Assembly: GCA_023425025.1 (NCBI GenBank)
Contig: JAFADG010000024.1
Span: 62,001 to 126,000, forward strand
Direction of reading: 5' to 3'
Length of the DNA: 64,000 bases
DNA from: Bacillota bacterium
Lineage (GTDB): Bacteria > Bacillota > Clostridia > Christensenellales > Aristaeellaceae
The first letter of the stretch is position 1, and every line of letters starts with the position of its first letter. The translations under genes were made by a program, and so were the position numbers. The notes under the pieces were generated by a model. That model did not search any database. It saw nothing but the letters and a program-made list of their open reading frames with translations, and had not been told where the DNA came from. Of this stretch, positions 50,493 to 58,891 are shown piece by piece.

Positions 50493-50875
50493 GGCACCAC
50501 CTCCAGGGTAAGGTCCACCAGCGCCACGATAATGGGGGATGCCATGGCAAGGACCAGCACCTTGCCGCCCATCTCCACTTTGGCGGCCAGGCTGTCCTCA
50601 CCGGCATCCCTGCAGGTTTGGGCGGCAAACTCCGATACGTAGGCGATCCCAACCACCTTTAACAGCACCTTCAGGTAGTCCTGGGCCAGGCCCGCCTTTT
50701 GTACAAGCTGATTCATTACCGCAACCACGGCCTGCAGGCGGCTTACCGCCAGAAAGAATACCAAAGCGCCGGCCGCCATGGCCAAAAGGGACGCCAGCTC
50801 CGGCCGTGACCCGCGGATCACCATGGCCAGGAGCGCCGCCGCCACGCCCAGGCCGGCGATCTGCAGGATTTCCAT
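50489..50875 (-). CDS. spoIIIAD: Stage III sporulation protein AD
   Basis: 128 residues, four membrane helices, starting MEILQIAGLGVAAALLAMVI; LLKVVGIAYVSEFAAQTCRD is the conserved segment. I took the ATG at 50875 because an ATG five codons earlier overlaps the ribosome site. Confidence 0.93.
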   Translation of the reverse strand: MEILQIAGLGVAAALLAMVIRGSRPELASLLAMAAGALVFFLAVSRLQAVVAVMNQLVQKAGLAQDYLKVLLKVVGIAYVSEFAAQTCRDAGEDSLAAKVEMGGKVLVLAMASPIIVALVDLTLEVVP

Positions 50876-50934
50876 AGGCCCACGCTCCAACGCTTCAGTC
50901 AGTAATATCTATACGTTCCGCTACATCTGTACAT

Positions 50935-51132
50935 TCAGTACAGCTGAAAGATGCTTTTGACACTGGAAAACAGCTCCGCCACCAAGTTCACCACCATCAA
51001 CAGTACGATCACCAGCCCCGCCACCGTGGTGAGCATGGCCATATCCTCCCGGCCTGTGCGGGTGAGTATCTGGCTGATCACCGACACCATGATCCCGATG
51101 CCCGCTATCTTGAAAAGCAGTTCCACCTGCAT
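50935..51132 (-). CDS. spoIIIAC: Stage III sporulation protein AC
   Basis: 65 residues with two membrane helices (LLFKIAGIGIMVSVISQIL and LTTVAGLVIVLLMVVNLVAE). AAGGGC lies before the ATG. It is the normal size for the family. Confidence 0.93.
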   Translation of the reverse strand: MQVELLFKIAGIGIMVSVISQILTRTGREDMAMLTTVAGLVIVLLMVVNLVAELFSSVKSIFQLY

Positions 51133-51160
51133 GATGATCTGCCCTTTCCTTCCATTTTTG

Positions 51161-51658
51161 TTACAGCAGAATAAGCAGCAGCGCCGCGCCTCCCGCCAGC
51201 CCAAGGCTTCTGTACAGCTTGGCATCCCGCTTTGCCTTTTCCTCAGCCTCCGCCTGCAAAGCCTTCAATTGCGCGATGGCCTGGGCGATGGCGGTCCTGC
51301 GCTTTTCCAGCACGCCGGTGCCAAGGGCGGCGAAACAGGCGGAGAGTACCTTGTCCTCCGGCATATCCCCCGCCTTGCCGGAGGTTTGCCAGGCCTGCGC
51401 GGTGCTGTAGCGCGGGTTTTCCTTCAGCGCTTTGGAAAACGCGTTCAGGCGCCGGACAGCCTCCCCCTCCCCCTCCCCCTCCAGCAGCGCCACCTCCCGC
51501 AGGGGAATGCCCTCATGAACCAGCTTCAAATCCATCATTTCCAGGGCGCGCTGCCACTGGCCCAAATGCTCCACCCTTGTTTTCAGCCGGTGAGCCGCGT
51601 CAAAGCCCAGCAGCGCACAGGCTCCCGCCGCCAAAGCGGCGCATATCAGACGGATCAT
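51161..51658 (-). CDS. spoIIIAB: Stage III sporulation protein AB
   Basis: 165 residues: N-terminal membrane helix (ICAALAAGACALLGFDAA), a cytoplasmic helical domain resembling type II/III secretion coat proteins, and a final helix (LGLAGGAALLLILL). The ATG overlaps the spoIIIAA stop by four bases. A short run of GEG repeats near the middle (LLEGEGEGEAV) is a local oddity. Confidence 0.93.
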   Translation of the reverse strand: MIRLICAALAAGACALLGFDAAHRLKTRVEHLGQWQRALEMMDLKLVHEGIPLREVALLEGEGEGEAVRRLNAFSKALKENPRYSTAQAWQTSGKAGDMPEDKVLSACFAALGTGVLEKRRTAIAQAIAQLKALQAEAEEKAKRDAKLYRSLGLAGGAALLLILL

Positions 51659-52554
51659 ACCGCTTGCAGACAGGCGTCGTGGAATGCGGTAATCCGCCCC
51701 GGAACATTCCTGTCCAACAGCACATACAGCCCAAATACCTTTTCCCGCATCAGTGTGTTCAGCGCCGGCCGCTCCAGGGCCTGGCCGAGGCTCTGCCCGT
51801 GCACGCTGGTCAAAACAGGCACGCCGCAGCGCACAGCCTCCAATACCGCCAGCGCATCCTCCTCTCCGCCCAATTCATCCGTAACAAGGCAGCCCGGCGC
51901 CATGGAGCGCAGCAGCCACTGCATTCCCACGGATTTGGGGCACCCGTCCAGCACATCTGTATTCCTGCCCACCTTCAACTGCGGCACGCCATGGACACAG
52001 GCCGCCAGCTCCCCGCGTTCATCGATGAGGCAGGCGGTCATCGGCTCCCTGCCGGCGGCGCCGTCGGACAACTGGCGGCATATGTCCCGCAAAAGCGTCG
52101 TCTTCCCCGCGCCCGGCGCGCCGACCACTAACGTGCTCACCAGCATGCCGTCCTTGTAAAGCCGTGTCATCACCTCGTCCGCCGATCCTGGGTACTCCCC
52201 CGCGATGCGTATGCACAGGGAAGCGATGTCGCGCAGCGCCCGCACCTGGGTTCCCTGGGTCAGCACCCTGCCGCACAGGCCCATGCGGTGTCCGCCCTTG
52301 AGCGTCACAAACCCCTGGCGCATCTCCTCCGCCCTGGCATACAACGCATGCTCGCACAGCGCTTCCGCCATTTCTGTTACTTGCTCTCCATTGGGTATAA
52401 AACCGACCCGTTCCATGCCCCTTTCCGTTTTCAGGCTTACCATTTGATCTGCCCGGATGCGTATTTCCCTCAGCGGCCCCGCCGTTTCCAGCGTGCGGGA
52501 CAGCTTCTCCGGCAAGCAAGCGCCCAGGTAGGCCGCCGCTTCCTTCCAGTCCAT
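51655..52554 (-). CDS. spoIIIAA: Stage III sporulation protein AA (secretion-type ATPase)
   Basis: 299 residues. P-loop GAPGAGKTTLLRDI near residue 145, Walker B-like LVTDELGGEEDALAVLE, and LIDERGELAACVHG. SpoIIIAA is the mother-cell ATPase thought to power the channel. The ATG at 52554 (MDWKEAAAYLG) has GGAGGG six bases upstream; an ATG two codons before abuts the site. Confidence 0.95.
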   Translation of the reverse strand: MDWKEAAAYLGACLPEKLSRTLETAGPLREIRIRADQMVSLKTERGMERVGFIPNGEQVTEMAEALCEHALYARAEEMRQGFVTLKGGHRMGLCGRVLTQGTQVRALRDIASLCIRIAGEYPGSADEVMTRLYKDGMLVSTLVVGAPGAGKTTLLRDICRQLSDGAAGREPMTACLIDERGELAACVHGVPQLKVGRNTDVLDGCPKSVGMQWLLRSMAPGCLVTDELGGEEDALAVLEAVRCGVPVLTSVHGQSLGQALERPALNTLMREKVFGLYVLLDRNVPGRITAFHDACLQAV

Positions 52555-52605
52555 GGTCATCCCTCCGCCAATCCCTATGAATTTCCCATGGAGGTTATAC
52601 CTTCT

Positions 52606-53292
52606 TCACTCAAACAAAATAATCCCAAGGGCGTCGTATAAATCGCTGTCCACCCGGTCCGCTTTGGGCAGGCCGAAGGCTGCCCTGGCCTTCAAAACGG
52701 CTTGGCTGGTAGCCCCGCCATAAACGCCGTCGGGATTGCCCGCCAAAAAGCCCAGATTGTACAAGCGCCGCTGGACCTCCCGCACATGGCTGGACCGCTC
52801 GCCCGGAACAAGCACCGGCCGATAGCTGTCCAGCGGACCGTAGGGACCGCCCTCGATGACCACCTTTGTGCCGTCAGGTACCAAGCGGTACAGTTCCTCC
52901 GCCGCCTTGACAAACATGCGGATGCAGCCGTGGGAGGCATTGGTGCCGATAGAGCCAGGCTTGTTGGTGCCGTGGATGCCGAATTGGCCCCAGGGTACAT
53001 TCAAGCCAAGGAATCGGGTTCCAAAGCCGGACATCTTGCTGGAAAAGCGGCTGGTGATCCGAAAGACGCCAATGGGCGTAGGATTGTCTGCCGTTCCGGA
53101 TGCGATGGCGTACGTCTTCAATACCTTTGTCCCTTCGTACAGTGTCAGTGCTTTTCTTACGATGTCGATGTGGATCCACTTTTCAGCGGGAGCCGCCTTT
53201 GCGGGTCCGGTCTGAGCAATTGGGCCGGTGCCGGTAGATATCAGCGCAAAAACCAGCGCCAGCACCAGGCAGATCAGGGCTGCAAGGCGCAT
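52606..53292 (-). CDS. L,D-transpeptidase with C-terminal peptidoglycan-binding domain
   Basis: 228 residues. Signal peptide (LAALICLVLALVFALISTG), then a YkuD catalytic domain with HGTNKPGSIGTNASHGCIRM, where the histidine and cysteine (about residue 123) form the active site, and a peptidoglycan-binding type 1 domain (VREVQRRLYNLGFLAGNPDG). It makes 3-3 or similar crosslinks in the wall or spore cortex. AAAGGAGG precedes the ATG. It is just upstream of the spoIIIA operon, compatible with a sporulation role. Confidence 0.93.
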   Translation of the reverse strand: MRLAALICLVLALVFALISTGTGPIAQTGPAKAAPAEKWIHIDIVRKALTLYEGTKVLKTYAIASGTADNPTPIGVFRITSRFSSKMSGFGTRFLGLNVPWGQFGIHGTNKPGSIGTNASHGCIRMFVKAAEELYRLVPDGTKVVIEGGPYGPLDSYRPVLVPGERSSHVREVQRRLYNLGFLAGNPDGVYGGATSQAVLKARAAFGLPKADRVDSDLYDALGIILFE

Positions 53293-53399
53293 GCCGACGC
53301 CTCCTTTAGCCGGGAATGCCCCATTCTATGCGTAAAAACCCGCGGCTATAACCGAACATGGGGTGATAGATCGGAACACGCAACGTCTGCTTTTTCACA

Positions 53400-53425
53400 A
53401 CAAAAAAAGCGGGGGCATCCCCGCT
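53400..53425 (-). terminator. Rho-independent terminator of hemW
   Basis: A perfect 7-bp stem (AGCGGGG / CCCCGCT) followed on the minus strand by seven T residues. Lies 20 bases after the hemW stop. Confidence 0.92.
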
Positions 53426-53443
53426 CATAAGCGCATTTGATTT

Positions 53444-54592
53444 TCAGTCCATCAGTTCGACCAGTACGGCGTTTTGCATATCCATGCCCTTTCGCGTAAG
53501 CCGCAAATAGCCATCCGTGTATTCCAGCAGGCCTTTTTGTATCACCGGCCCGATTTTTTTCCCAAAAGCGTCTTCCATGGCCCGGCCATGGCGGCGTATA
53601 AAGTCAGCAGACGAAACGCCCTCCAATACCCGCAGCCCCAGCATCAGCGTTTCAAATTCGGCCTCCCGCGGGGAGATCACGCGGTATTCCTCATGAAGCA
53701 GCTTGGGATCGTCCGCCGCTTTGAGATACTCCAGAAGCCCCCGCGCATTGCCAAAACGCACATACGCGCCTTTATCCTCTATGCAAGGCATGCAGCTGTG
53801 AGCCGCCGCGCCAAACCCCAGATAATACTCTCCCTGCCAGTAGCCCAGGTTATGCCGGCATTCCCGGCCGGGCAGCGCAAAGTTGGATATCTCATACTGC
53901 ACGAAACCAACCTGTGAGGCCGCCGCCAAGGCGTCCTCATACATAACCCTTTCCGCTTCGTCAGAGGGCATCACAAGCTTTCCAGCCAAGACCCTGCCAT
54001 TGAGCGGCGTCCCCTCTTCCAGAATCAGTCCGTACATGGAAAGATGCTCGGGAGACAGGCGCAGGGCTTCCGCCACCGTTTCCCGCCAGTCCTCCCGCGT
54101 TTGGCCCGGCAGCCCGAACATCAAATCCAGGTTCAGGTTATCAAACCCCGCTTCCCTAATCATTGTGACGGAGGATTCCACCTGCGTCCAGCGGTGGATG
54201 CGTCCAAGCATTTTTAACAGGCGGTCCTGCCTGGCCTGTACGCCAAGGGATATGCGGTTGACGCCTGCATTTTTCAGCGTGCGCAAAAAATCCATGATCA
54301 GCGTGCCCGGATTTGCCTCGCAGGTCACTTCCGCTCCGGCCGTCAGCGGGAATGCCTGAAAGAGGCTATTCAGCAGGCTTTCCATCAAGGCGGGCAGCAT
54401 AAGGGAAGGCGTGCCGCCCCCTATATAAACGGCGGATACGGGCAACGGGCCATATTGCTTTGCTTTTTGGGCAATTTCACGCTTGACAGCCTCACAGTAT
54501 TCCGCCATCAGGTCTTCACGGCCGGCGCAGGAAGAAAAATCGCAATAGGCACACTTGCTTTTGCAAAACGGTATATGCACATAGATTTCCAT
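53444..54592 (-). CDS. hemW: Radical SAM protein HemW (coproporphyrinogen oxidase-like)
   Basis: 382 residues. The cluster motif HIPFCKSKCAYCDF is at the N-terminus, followed by YIGGGTPSL, CEANPGT, ISLGVQARQDRLL and the C-terminal HemN domain (YEISNFALPGRECRHNLGYW). Most stand-alone Firmicute copies are HemW, a haem chaperone rather than the oxidase. The ATG at 54592 is set by the family start; its ribosome site is weak. Confidence 0.92.
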   Translation of the reverse strand: MEIYVHIPFCKSKCAYCDFSSCAGREDLMAEYCEAVKREIAQKAKQYGPLPVSAVYIGGGTPSLMLPALMESLLNSLFQAFPLTAGAEVTCEANPGTLIMDFLRTLKNAGVNRISLGVQARQDRLLKMLGRIHRWTQVESSVTMIREAGFDNLNLDLMFGLPGQTREDWRETVAEALRLSPEHLSMYGLILEEGTPLNGRVLAGKLVMPSDEAERVMYEDALAAASQVGFVQYEISNFALPGRECRHNLGYWQGEYYLGFGAAAHSCMPCIEDKGAYVRFGNARGLLEYLKAADDPKLLHEEYRVISPREAEFETLMLGLRVLEGVSSADFIRRHGRAMEDAFGKKIGPVIQKGLLEYTDGYLRLTRKGMDMQNAVLVELMD

Positions 54593-54725
54593 GCCTGCCC
54601 GCACCTTCTTCCCTGAATGGTTGCGTTCATTGTACCATGCAGGGAAGGGCAAATGCAAAAATGCGTGCATTTTCCATAAATATCATGTATGATATATACA
54701 TAATGGGCTACAAGGAGGGTACGGG

Positions 54726-55364
54726 ATGCCGACAGCTTCACTCACCCGCTGCGAAACGCCCGGATTCATACAGCTGTATACAGACAGGCTCCTTTTGCGG
54801 GACCACGTTCCTGAGGATATTCAAACCCACCACCGCCTGCTTTCTGACCCGAAGGCCATGTACTACCTGCAGGACATTAAAACCAATACATTGGCGGAGA
54901 CTGAGGCGAACCTGGCCTTTTCCATGAAGGAAATCGATCGCCCGGACCGGGCCCATGTGTTCTTGCGCATGGAGGTAAGGGATACCGGCCTGCACATCGG
55001 CGAGATCGGCTACACGGTATCCGCCTTCACGCCCGCGGGCAAGCTGGCTGATCTGGGTTACTTTACCCATGCCCACTGCTGGAACAAAGGCTATACCACC
55101 GAGGCCGTGAAAGCACTGCTCCGCTTCGCCTTCACCAAGGACAACGTTATCCGCATGTCGGCGGGCTGCCTGAGGGAAAACATAGGCTCCGAGCGTGTCA
55201 TGCAAAAATGCGGCTTCATCCGGGAAGCAGAATTCAAACAATATACATGGCACGACGGAAAGCTCAAGGACAGAGTGGTTTACCGCATGCTTCAGGAAGA
55301 ATGGCCGGCCGCCCTGCATACCCCTTATGAGGACAGCAACGACGAAACGGGGAGGAACGTATGA
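54726..55364 (+). CDS. GNAT acetyltransferase (RimJ/RimL type)
   Basis: 212 residues. Family segments: TDRLLLRDHVPEDIQTHHRL, GEIGYTVSAFTPAGKLADLG, the acetyl-CoA loop region CWNKGYTTEAVKALLRFAF and NIGSERVMQKCGFIREAEF. CAAGGAGGG lies before the ATG. Its stop overlaps the HIT gene start (ATGA). Substrate unknown; relatives acetylate protein N-termini or small amines. An AT-rich stretch with ATGTAT/ATACAT (54685-54701) lies at its likely promoter. Confidence 0.9.
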   Translation: MPTASLTRCETPGFIQLYTDRLLLRDHVPEDIQTHHRLLSDPKAMYYLQDIKTNTLAETEANLAFSMKEIDRPDRAHVFLRMEVRDTGLHIGEIGYTVSAFTPAGKLADLGYFTHAHCWNKGYTTEAVKALLRFAFTKDNVIRMSAGCLRENIGSERVMQKCGFIREAEFKQYTWHDGKLKDRVVYRMLQEEWPAALHTPYEDSNDETGRNV

Positions 55365-55840
55365 GCTGCTTGATTTGCGAACGTATTGCTTTGATCCGCC
55401 AGGGAGACAACCCTTACTTTGTGGCCGAGCTGGAAACAGGTTATGTGGTCCTGGGCGATCACCAGCACTTTCACGGCTACACGTTATTCCTGTGCAAGGA
55501 ACACTTAAGCGAGCTTTTTCAGCTGCCGGATGGCTTCCGCCAAAAGCATATGGAAGAGATGGTGCTGGTTGCAAAGGCTGTCCATGAAGCCTTCCAGCCG
55601 GAGAAGATGAATTACGAGCTGCTGGGCAACGGCGACAGCCACATCCACTGGCACCTGTTCCCCAGGAATGCCGGCGACACGCCCAAGAAAGGCCCCGTTT
55701 GGCAGCTGCCGCTGGAGGTTATGTACGACCCTGCCAAAAAGCCCAATCCCGACGCTCTGGAAAGCATGGTGGCGCTTCTTTCAAGCCACATCAAGCGGCT
55801 GCAAGCCCAAACCAAAGAGAAAGAATCAAAAAGGGAGTGA
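55361..55840 (+). CDS. HIT family nucleotide hydrolase
   Basis: 159 residues. N-terminal CLICERI (Cys-x-x-Cys zinc-like pair), VVLGDHQHFHGYTLFLCKEH, and the catalytic histidine triad DSHIHWHLFPR near residue 94. HIT proteins cleave nucleoside phosphoramidates or dinucleotide polyphosphates. Coupled to the GNAT gene by a four-base overlap. Confidence 0.93.
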   Translation: MSCLICERIALIRQGDNPYFVAELETGYVVLGDHQHFHGYTLFLCKEHLSELFQLPDGFRQKHMEEMVLVAKAVHEAFQPEKMNYELLGNGDSHIHWHLFPRNAGDTPKKGPVWQLPLEVMYDPAKKPNPDALESMVALLSSHIKRLQAQTKEKESKRE

Positions 55841-55845
55841 CCGGC

Positions 55846-56367
55846 ATGGCGAAACTGATACAACTGGAAATCAAGGAACTGGGAGATTGGTGTGTCGCGG
55901 GCAGGCCCATGCAATCGCAAATGGGCGGAGAAAACCCCATTCCGGCCTTTTGGGATGCCTGCTTTGCCGACGGAACCTTTGCAAAGCTGGAGGCGCTGGG
56001 CGAACAGGTGCTTTGCCCCGATTACGTCGGCTTCATGACCGACTGGATGGGCGGAGACGGCAAATTTACCTATATCGTAGGCATGATGATGAAGCCCGGC
56101 TTCTCCCTGCCGCGGGAAGGCTACGAAGGCTTTGTCTCAAGGCCGGTTGCGGCTTGTACAGCGGCCATCGGCTATATACAGGGCGCTTCCACCGGGGATG
56201 TTTGCATGAACGCCCACGAACTCACCAACGCCGCCCTTGAAGAAAAAGGATATACCTTTGATGGCAGCACTTGGTGCATGGAGCTGTACAACTGCCCCCG
56301 CTTCACCACGCCGGATGAAAGCGGGCAGATCATTTTGGATTACTACGCGCCCTGCCAGAAAAATTGA
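55846..56367 (+). CDS. GyrI-like/AraC effector-binding domain protein
   Basis: 173 residues, starting five bases after the HIT stop, with AAGGGAG upstream. The sequence (IQLEIKELGDWCVAGRPMQS, FTYIVGMMMKPG, GYTFDGSTWCMELYNCPRF) looks like the stand-alone effector-binding fold of AraC/GyrI proteins, which bind small hydrophobic or drug-like molecules. No DNA-binding part. Role unknown. Confidence 0.75.
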   Translation: MAKLIQLEIKELGDWCVAGRPMQSQMGGENPIPAFWDACFADGTFAKLEALGEQVLCPDYVGFMTDWMGGDGKFTYIVGMMMKPGFSLPREGYEGFVSRPVAACTAAIGYIQGASTGDVCMNAHELTNAALEEKGYTFDGSTWCMELYNCPRFTTPDESGQIILDYYAPCQKN

Positions 56368-56422
56368 CGAACTCAGCCGCCGCGCCGGTTCCAACACGGT
56401 TTTGCACAGCTGGAGGAATTCT

Positions 56423-56716
56423 GTGAAGATTACGTTCACCCGCATCATCGGCAAGACGGTGCTCATTGGGCTTACCTACGTGAATACCCAAGGCGAGGCC
56501 GTTCGTCAGGCGCAGCTTCATGGCAGAATTGCAGAAGCCAGGCCTGAAGAAGGCATCTTTGTATCCATCGAGGGCCAGGCGGAATACTTCACCCTGCCTC
56601 CCGATCTTGGCGCGCTTCGTCCGGCCGCCAAGGGGGAATACAGGCTCCGCTCCACCGGCGAAGTTGTCGTAAACCCCGATTTCATATCCAACTGGACCAT
56701 CAACGCGCAGGAATAA
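56423..56716 (+). CDS. Conserved small protein of unknown function
   Basis: 97 residues from a GTG start with GGAGG six bases upstream: VKITFTRIIGKTVLIGLTYV, then a beta-rich sequence ending VVVNPDFISNWTINAQE. No export signal. I do not recognise the family. It is in the plus-strand run from the GNAT to the cupin gene. Confidence 0.7.
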   Translation: MKITFTRIIGKTVLIGLTYVNTQGEAVRQAQLHGRIAEARPEEGIFVSIEGQAEYFTLPPDLGALRPAAKGEYRLRSTGEVVVNPDFISNWTINAQE

Positions 56717-56754
56717 CCGCGCATACCATTTCATTCGTTTCCGGAGGATATAGC

Positions 56755-57228
56755 ATGCATCAGGAAAAGCTATTGATTGCCAGCCTCGAAACATACGAGG
56801 GCACTCATGTTCAAATGCACGAGCCCTATGAATACTTCAAGCACCTTGTCATGAGCGGCCGGGACAACGCCTGCCAGGTAGCCTTTTACGAGCTTCCGCC
56901 CAAGAAATCCAACTATCCCTACCACTACCACACCAATGTCACGGAAGTGTTTTACATCATAAGGGGAACGGGCATTTTCAAAACCCCGGAGGGCGAGCGG
57001 CATGTGCGGGCCGGGGATGTAATCGTCTGCCCGCCCTATGAAAAGGGCGCCCACAAGATCACCAACGCCTCGGAAACGGAAACGCTGGTATACCTGGACG
57101 TGGACACTGCCAGCGACACAGACATCGCCGTCTATCCCGATTCCGGCAAGGTGGGCGTGCTGGCCCACGGCCATTACACCGCGTTTTTCAAAAAGGAAGA
57201 CGAGGCAGCGTATTACGACGGGGAATGA
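56755..57228 (+). CDS. Cupin domain protein
   Basis: 157 residues. Cupin motif 1 is in YHYHTNVTEVFYIIRGTGIF (two histidines and a glutamate as metal ligands), motif 2 in VRAGDVIVCPPYEKGAHKI. A single beta-barrel; could be a dioxygenase, isomerase or sugar-binding protein. CGGAGGA precedes the ATG. It ends the plus-strand run and is convergent with the ABC gene. Confidence 0.88.
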   Translation: MHQEKLLIASLETYEGTHVQMHEPYEYFKHLVMSGRDNACQVAFYELPPKKSNYPYHYHTNVTEVFYIIRGTGIFKTPEGERHVRAGDVIVCPPYEKGAHKITNASETETLVYLDVDTASDTDIAVYPDSGKVGVLAHGHYTAFFKKEDEAAYYDGE

Positions 57229-57238
57229 ATGCCGGCCT

Positions 57239-57898
57239 TCAATGCACCTGTCCTGATGAAACAGATATCCGCCTGCCGGCCCGCTGCGCCACGAAAGCAT
57301 CGTGGGTGATCAGCACCACGGTGTGCCCTTTTTGATGCAGCCCCTCCAGCAATATCAGCACCTCCCGGGTGGATTGCTCATCCAGGCTGCCGGTTGGCTC
57401 GTCAGCGAGCAGCACCTTGGGGTTGTGGATCAGCGCCCTGGCGATGGCGACCCGCTGCTGCTGCCCGCCGGACAGCTGGGAAGGCTTGTGCCCCATGCGC
57501 TGGGATAACCCGACCTGCTTAAGTGCCTCCGCCGCCCGTTCCTCCCGCTCCCTGGCGGGAACGCCTTTTATCATCAGCGGCACCGCCACATTCTCCAGCG
57601 CCGTCAGCCTTGGCAGCAGGTGAAACCCCTGAAATACAAAGCCGATCTTGCCGCTGCGGATGCCGGCCAGATCCTTGGCCGAAAGCCCCGATACATTCAA
57701 GCCATCCAGCAGATATTCGCCGGCGGACGGCGTATCCAGACAGCCGATGATGTTCATCAGCGTGGATTTTCCCGACCCGCTGGGACCGACGATGGCCACA
57801 TATTCCTGAGGATGGATGTGCAAAGACACATCACTGAGCGCCGCGACATTCAGTCCGCCGAAGGGATAGGTCTTGGTGATATGGTTCAGTTGGATCAC
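57239..57898 (-). CDS. ABC transporter ATP-binding protein (MacB/LolD type), orphan
   Basis: 219 residues. Walker A GPSGSGKSTLMN, Q-loop VFQGFHLLPRLTALENV, signature LSGGQQQRVAIARAL, Walker B VLLADEPTGSLD and the switch THD. This class works with FtsX-like permeases for lipoproteins, antibiotics or cell-division signals. The GTG start with GGAGG seven bases upstream is chosen; it directly follows a terminator. No permease gene is in the window, so its partner is elsewhere. Confidence 0.9.
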   Translation of the reverse strand: MIQLNHITKTYPFGGLNVAALSDVSLHIHPQEYVAIVGPSGSGKSTLMNIIGCLDTPSAGEYLLDGLNVSGLSAKDLAGIRSGKIGFVFQGFHLLPRLTALENVAVPLMIKGVPAREREERAAEALKQVGLSQRMGHKPSQLSGGQQQRVAIARALIHNPKVLLADEPTGSLDEQSTREVLILLEGLHQKGHTVVLITHDAFVAQRAGRRISVSSGQVH

Positions 57899-57918
57899 AC
57901 GTCTGCCTCCAAATTTAA

Positions 57919-57949
57919 ATGCCCTCAAACAAATCTAGTTTGAGGGCAT
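57919..57949 (-). terminator. Terminator of the dipeptidase gene, directly before the ABC gene
   Basis: A perfect 12-bp stem (ATGCCCTCAAAC / GTTTGAGGGCAT) and a 7-base loop, followed on the minus strand by TTTAAATTT and then the ABC gene ribosome site. Confidence 0.8.
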
Positions 57950-57979
57950 CAATATAAATCTATGCGGCGGAAATGCCGA

Positions 57980-58873
57980 TCAGATTCTTGTAAAGTAATC
58001 GATCAGGTTCAGGCCGGCAATGCCTTCGATCACAGCTTCGCTGTACCCGCGGCGGCGCATGCCGGAAATCAGGTGGGGCAAATCGCCGGGATGGCGCAGC
58101 CCATCGGGATATACGTCGATGCCGTCAAAGTCGGAGCCGAAACCCACGATCTTTTCCCCGCCCATCTGGCAGATGTAGTCTACATGGTCCAGCACCGTTT
58201 CGTAGGTGGAGCCGCCTTCCGCCAAAAACTCGCCGTAGAAGTTGATGCCCACATAACCGCCTTCGCGAATGAGCAGGCGCAGCTGGTCATCCGTCAGGTT
58301 GCGAAAGTGCGGCCGGAGCTTGGCAACGCAGCTGTGGGAGGCCATGGGCGGCACGTTCGTCTTTTGAAAGATATCGTAAAAGCCGCGCTCGTTCAGGTGC
58401 GAAACATCCACAGAAATTTTTAGCCGCTGCATTTCCTTAACGATGTCCAGGCCGTAGGGCGTCAAGCCCTCCTGGCTGCCGCCCTTGGCCGGGTGGCCCA
58501 AATCGTTGTCATGGTTCCAGGTAATGCCGGCAATGCGCACGCCCTTTTTGCGGAATTGCGCCACGGTTTCAATGCCGCCCTGAAAGACCTCGCCGCCCTC
58601 CACGGACAAAAGAATCGCCGTCTCGCCTTCCCTGGCGTCTTTGGGATCGTCGATCTGCTTGAAGCCCTGGGCTTTTAATACTTCCAGCCCTGAAAGCTCC
58701 GCGGCTACGATGCCCTTGTAATCCCCGGCGTTGCCCTGGGGCCCGGTCCACAGCGCCATGACCTGGATCGTTACGCCGCCGCGGCGCGCCCGCTCGAAGG
58801 TAATGTCCGGTGAGATATTCTTCTTGTAACCCACCTCATACAGCGTATCCGAATGGGTATCACATACATGCAT
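57980..58873 (-). CDS. Membrane dipeptidase family (M19) peptidase
   Basis: 297 residues, no signal peptide. Metal ligands: HSD in CDTHSDT near the start, the glutamate in LLSVEGGEVF, histidines in VSHLNERGFYD and ASHSCV, and the final aspartate in FGSDFDGID. The family hydrolyses dipeptides, often with D-residues at the C-terminus. GGAGG lies nine bases before the ATG. It follows guaA by 18 bases, so co-transcription is likely. Confidence 0.93.
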   Translation of the reverse strand: MHVCDTHSDTLYEVGYKKNISPDITFERARRGGVTIQVMALWTGPQGNAGDYKGIVAAELSGLEVLKAQGFKQIDDPKDAREGETAILLSVEGGEVFQGGIETVAQFRKKGVRIAGITWNHDNDLGHPAKGGSQEGLTPYGLDIVKEMQRLKISVDVSHLNERGFYDIFQKTNVPPMASHSCVAKLRPHFRNLTDDQLRLLIREGGYVGINFYGEFLAEGGSTYETVLDHVDYICQMGGEKIVGFGSDFDGIDVYPDGLRHPGDLPHLISGMRRRGYSEAVIEGIAGLNLIDYFTRI

Positions 58874-58891
58874 CGTAAGTATCCTCCAATG

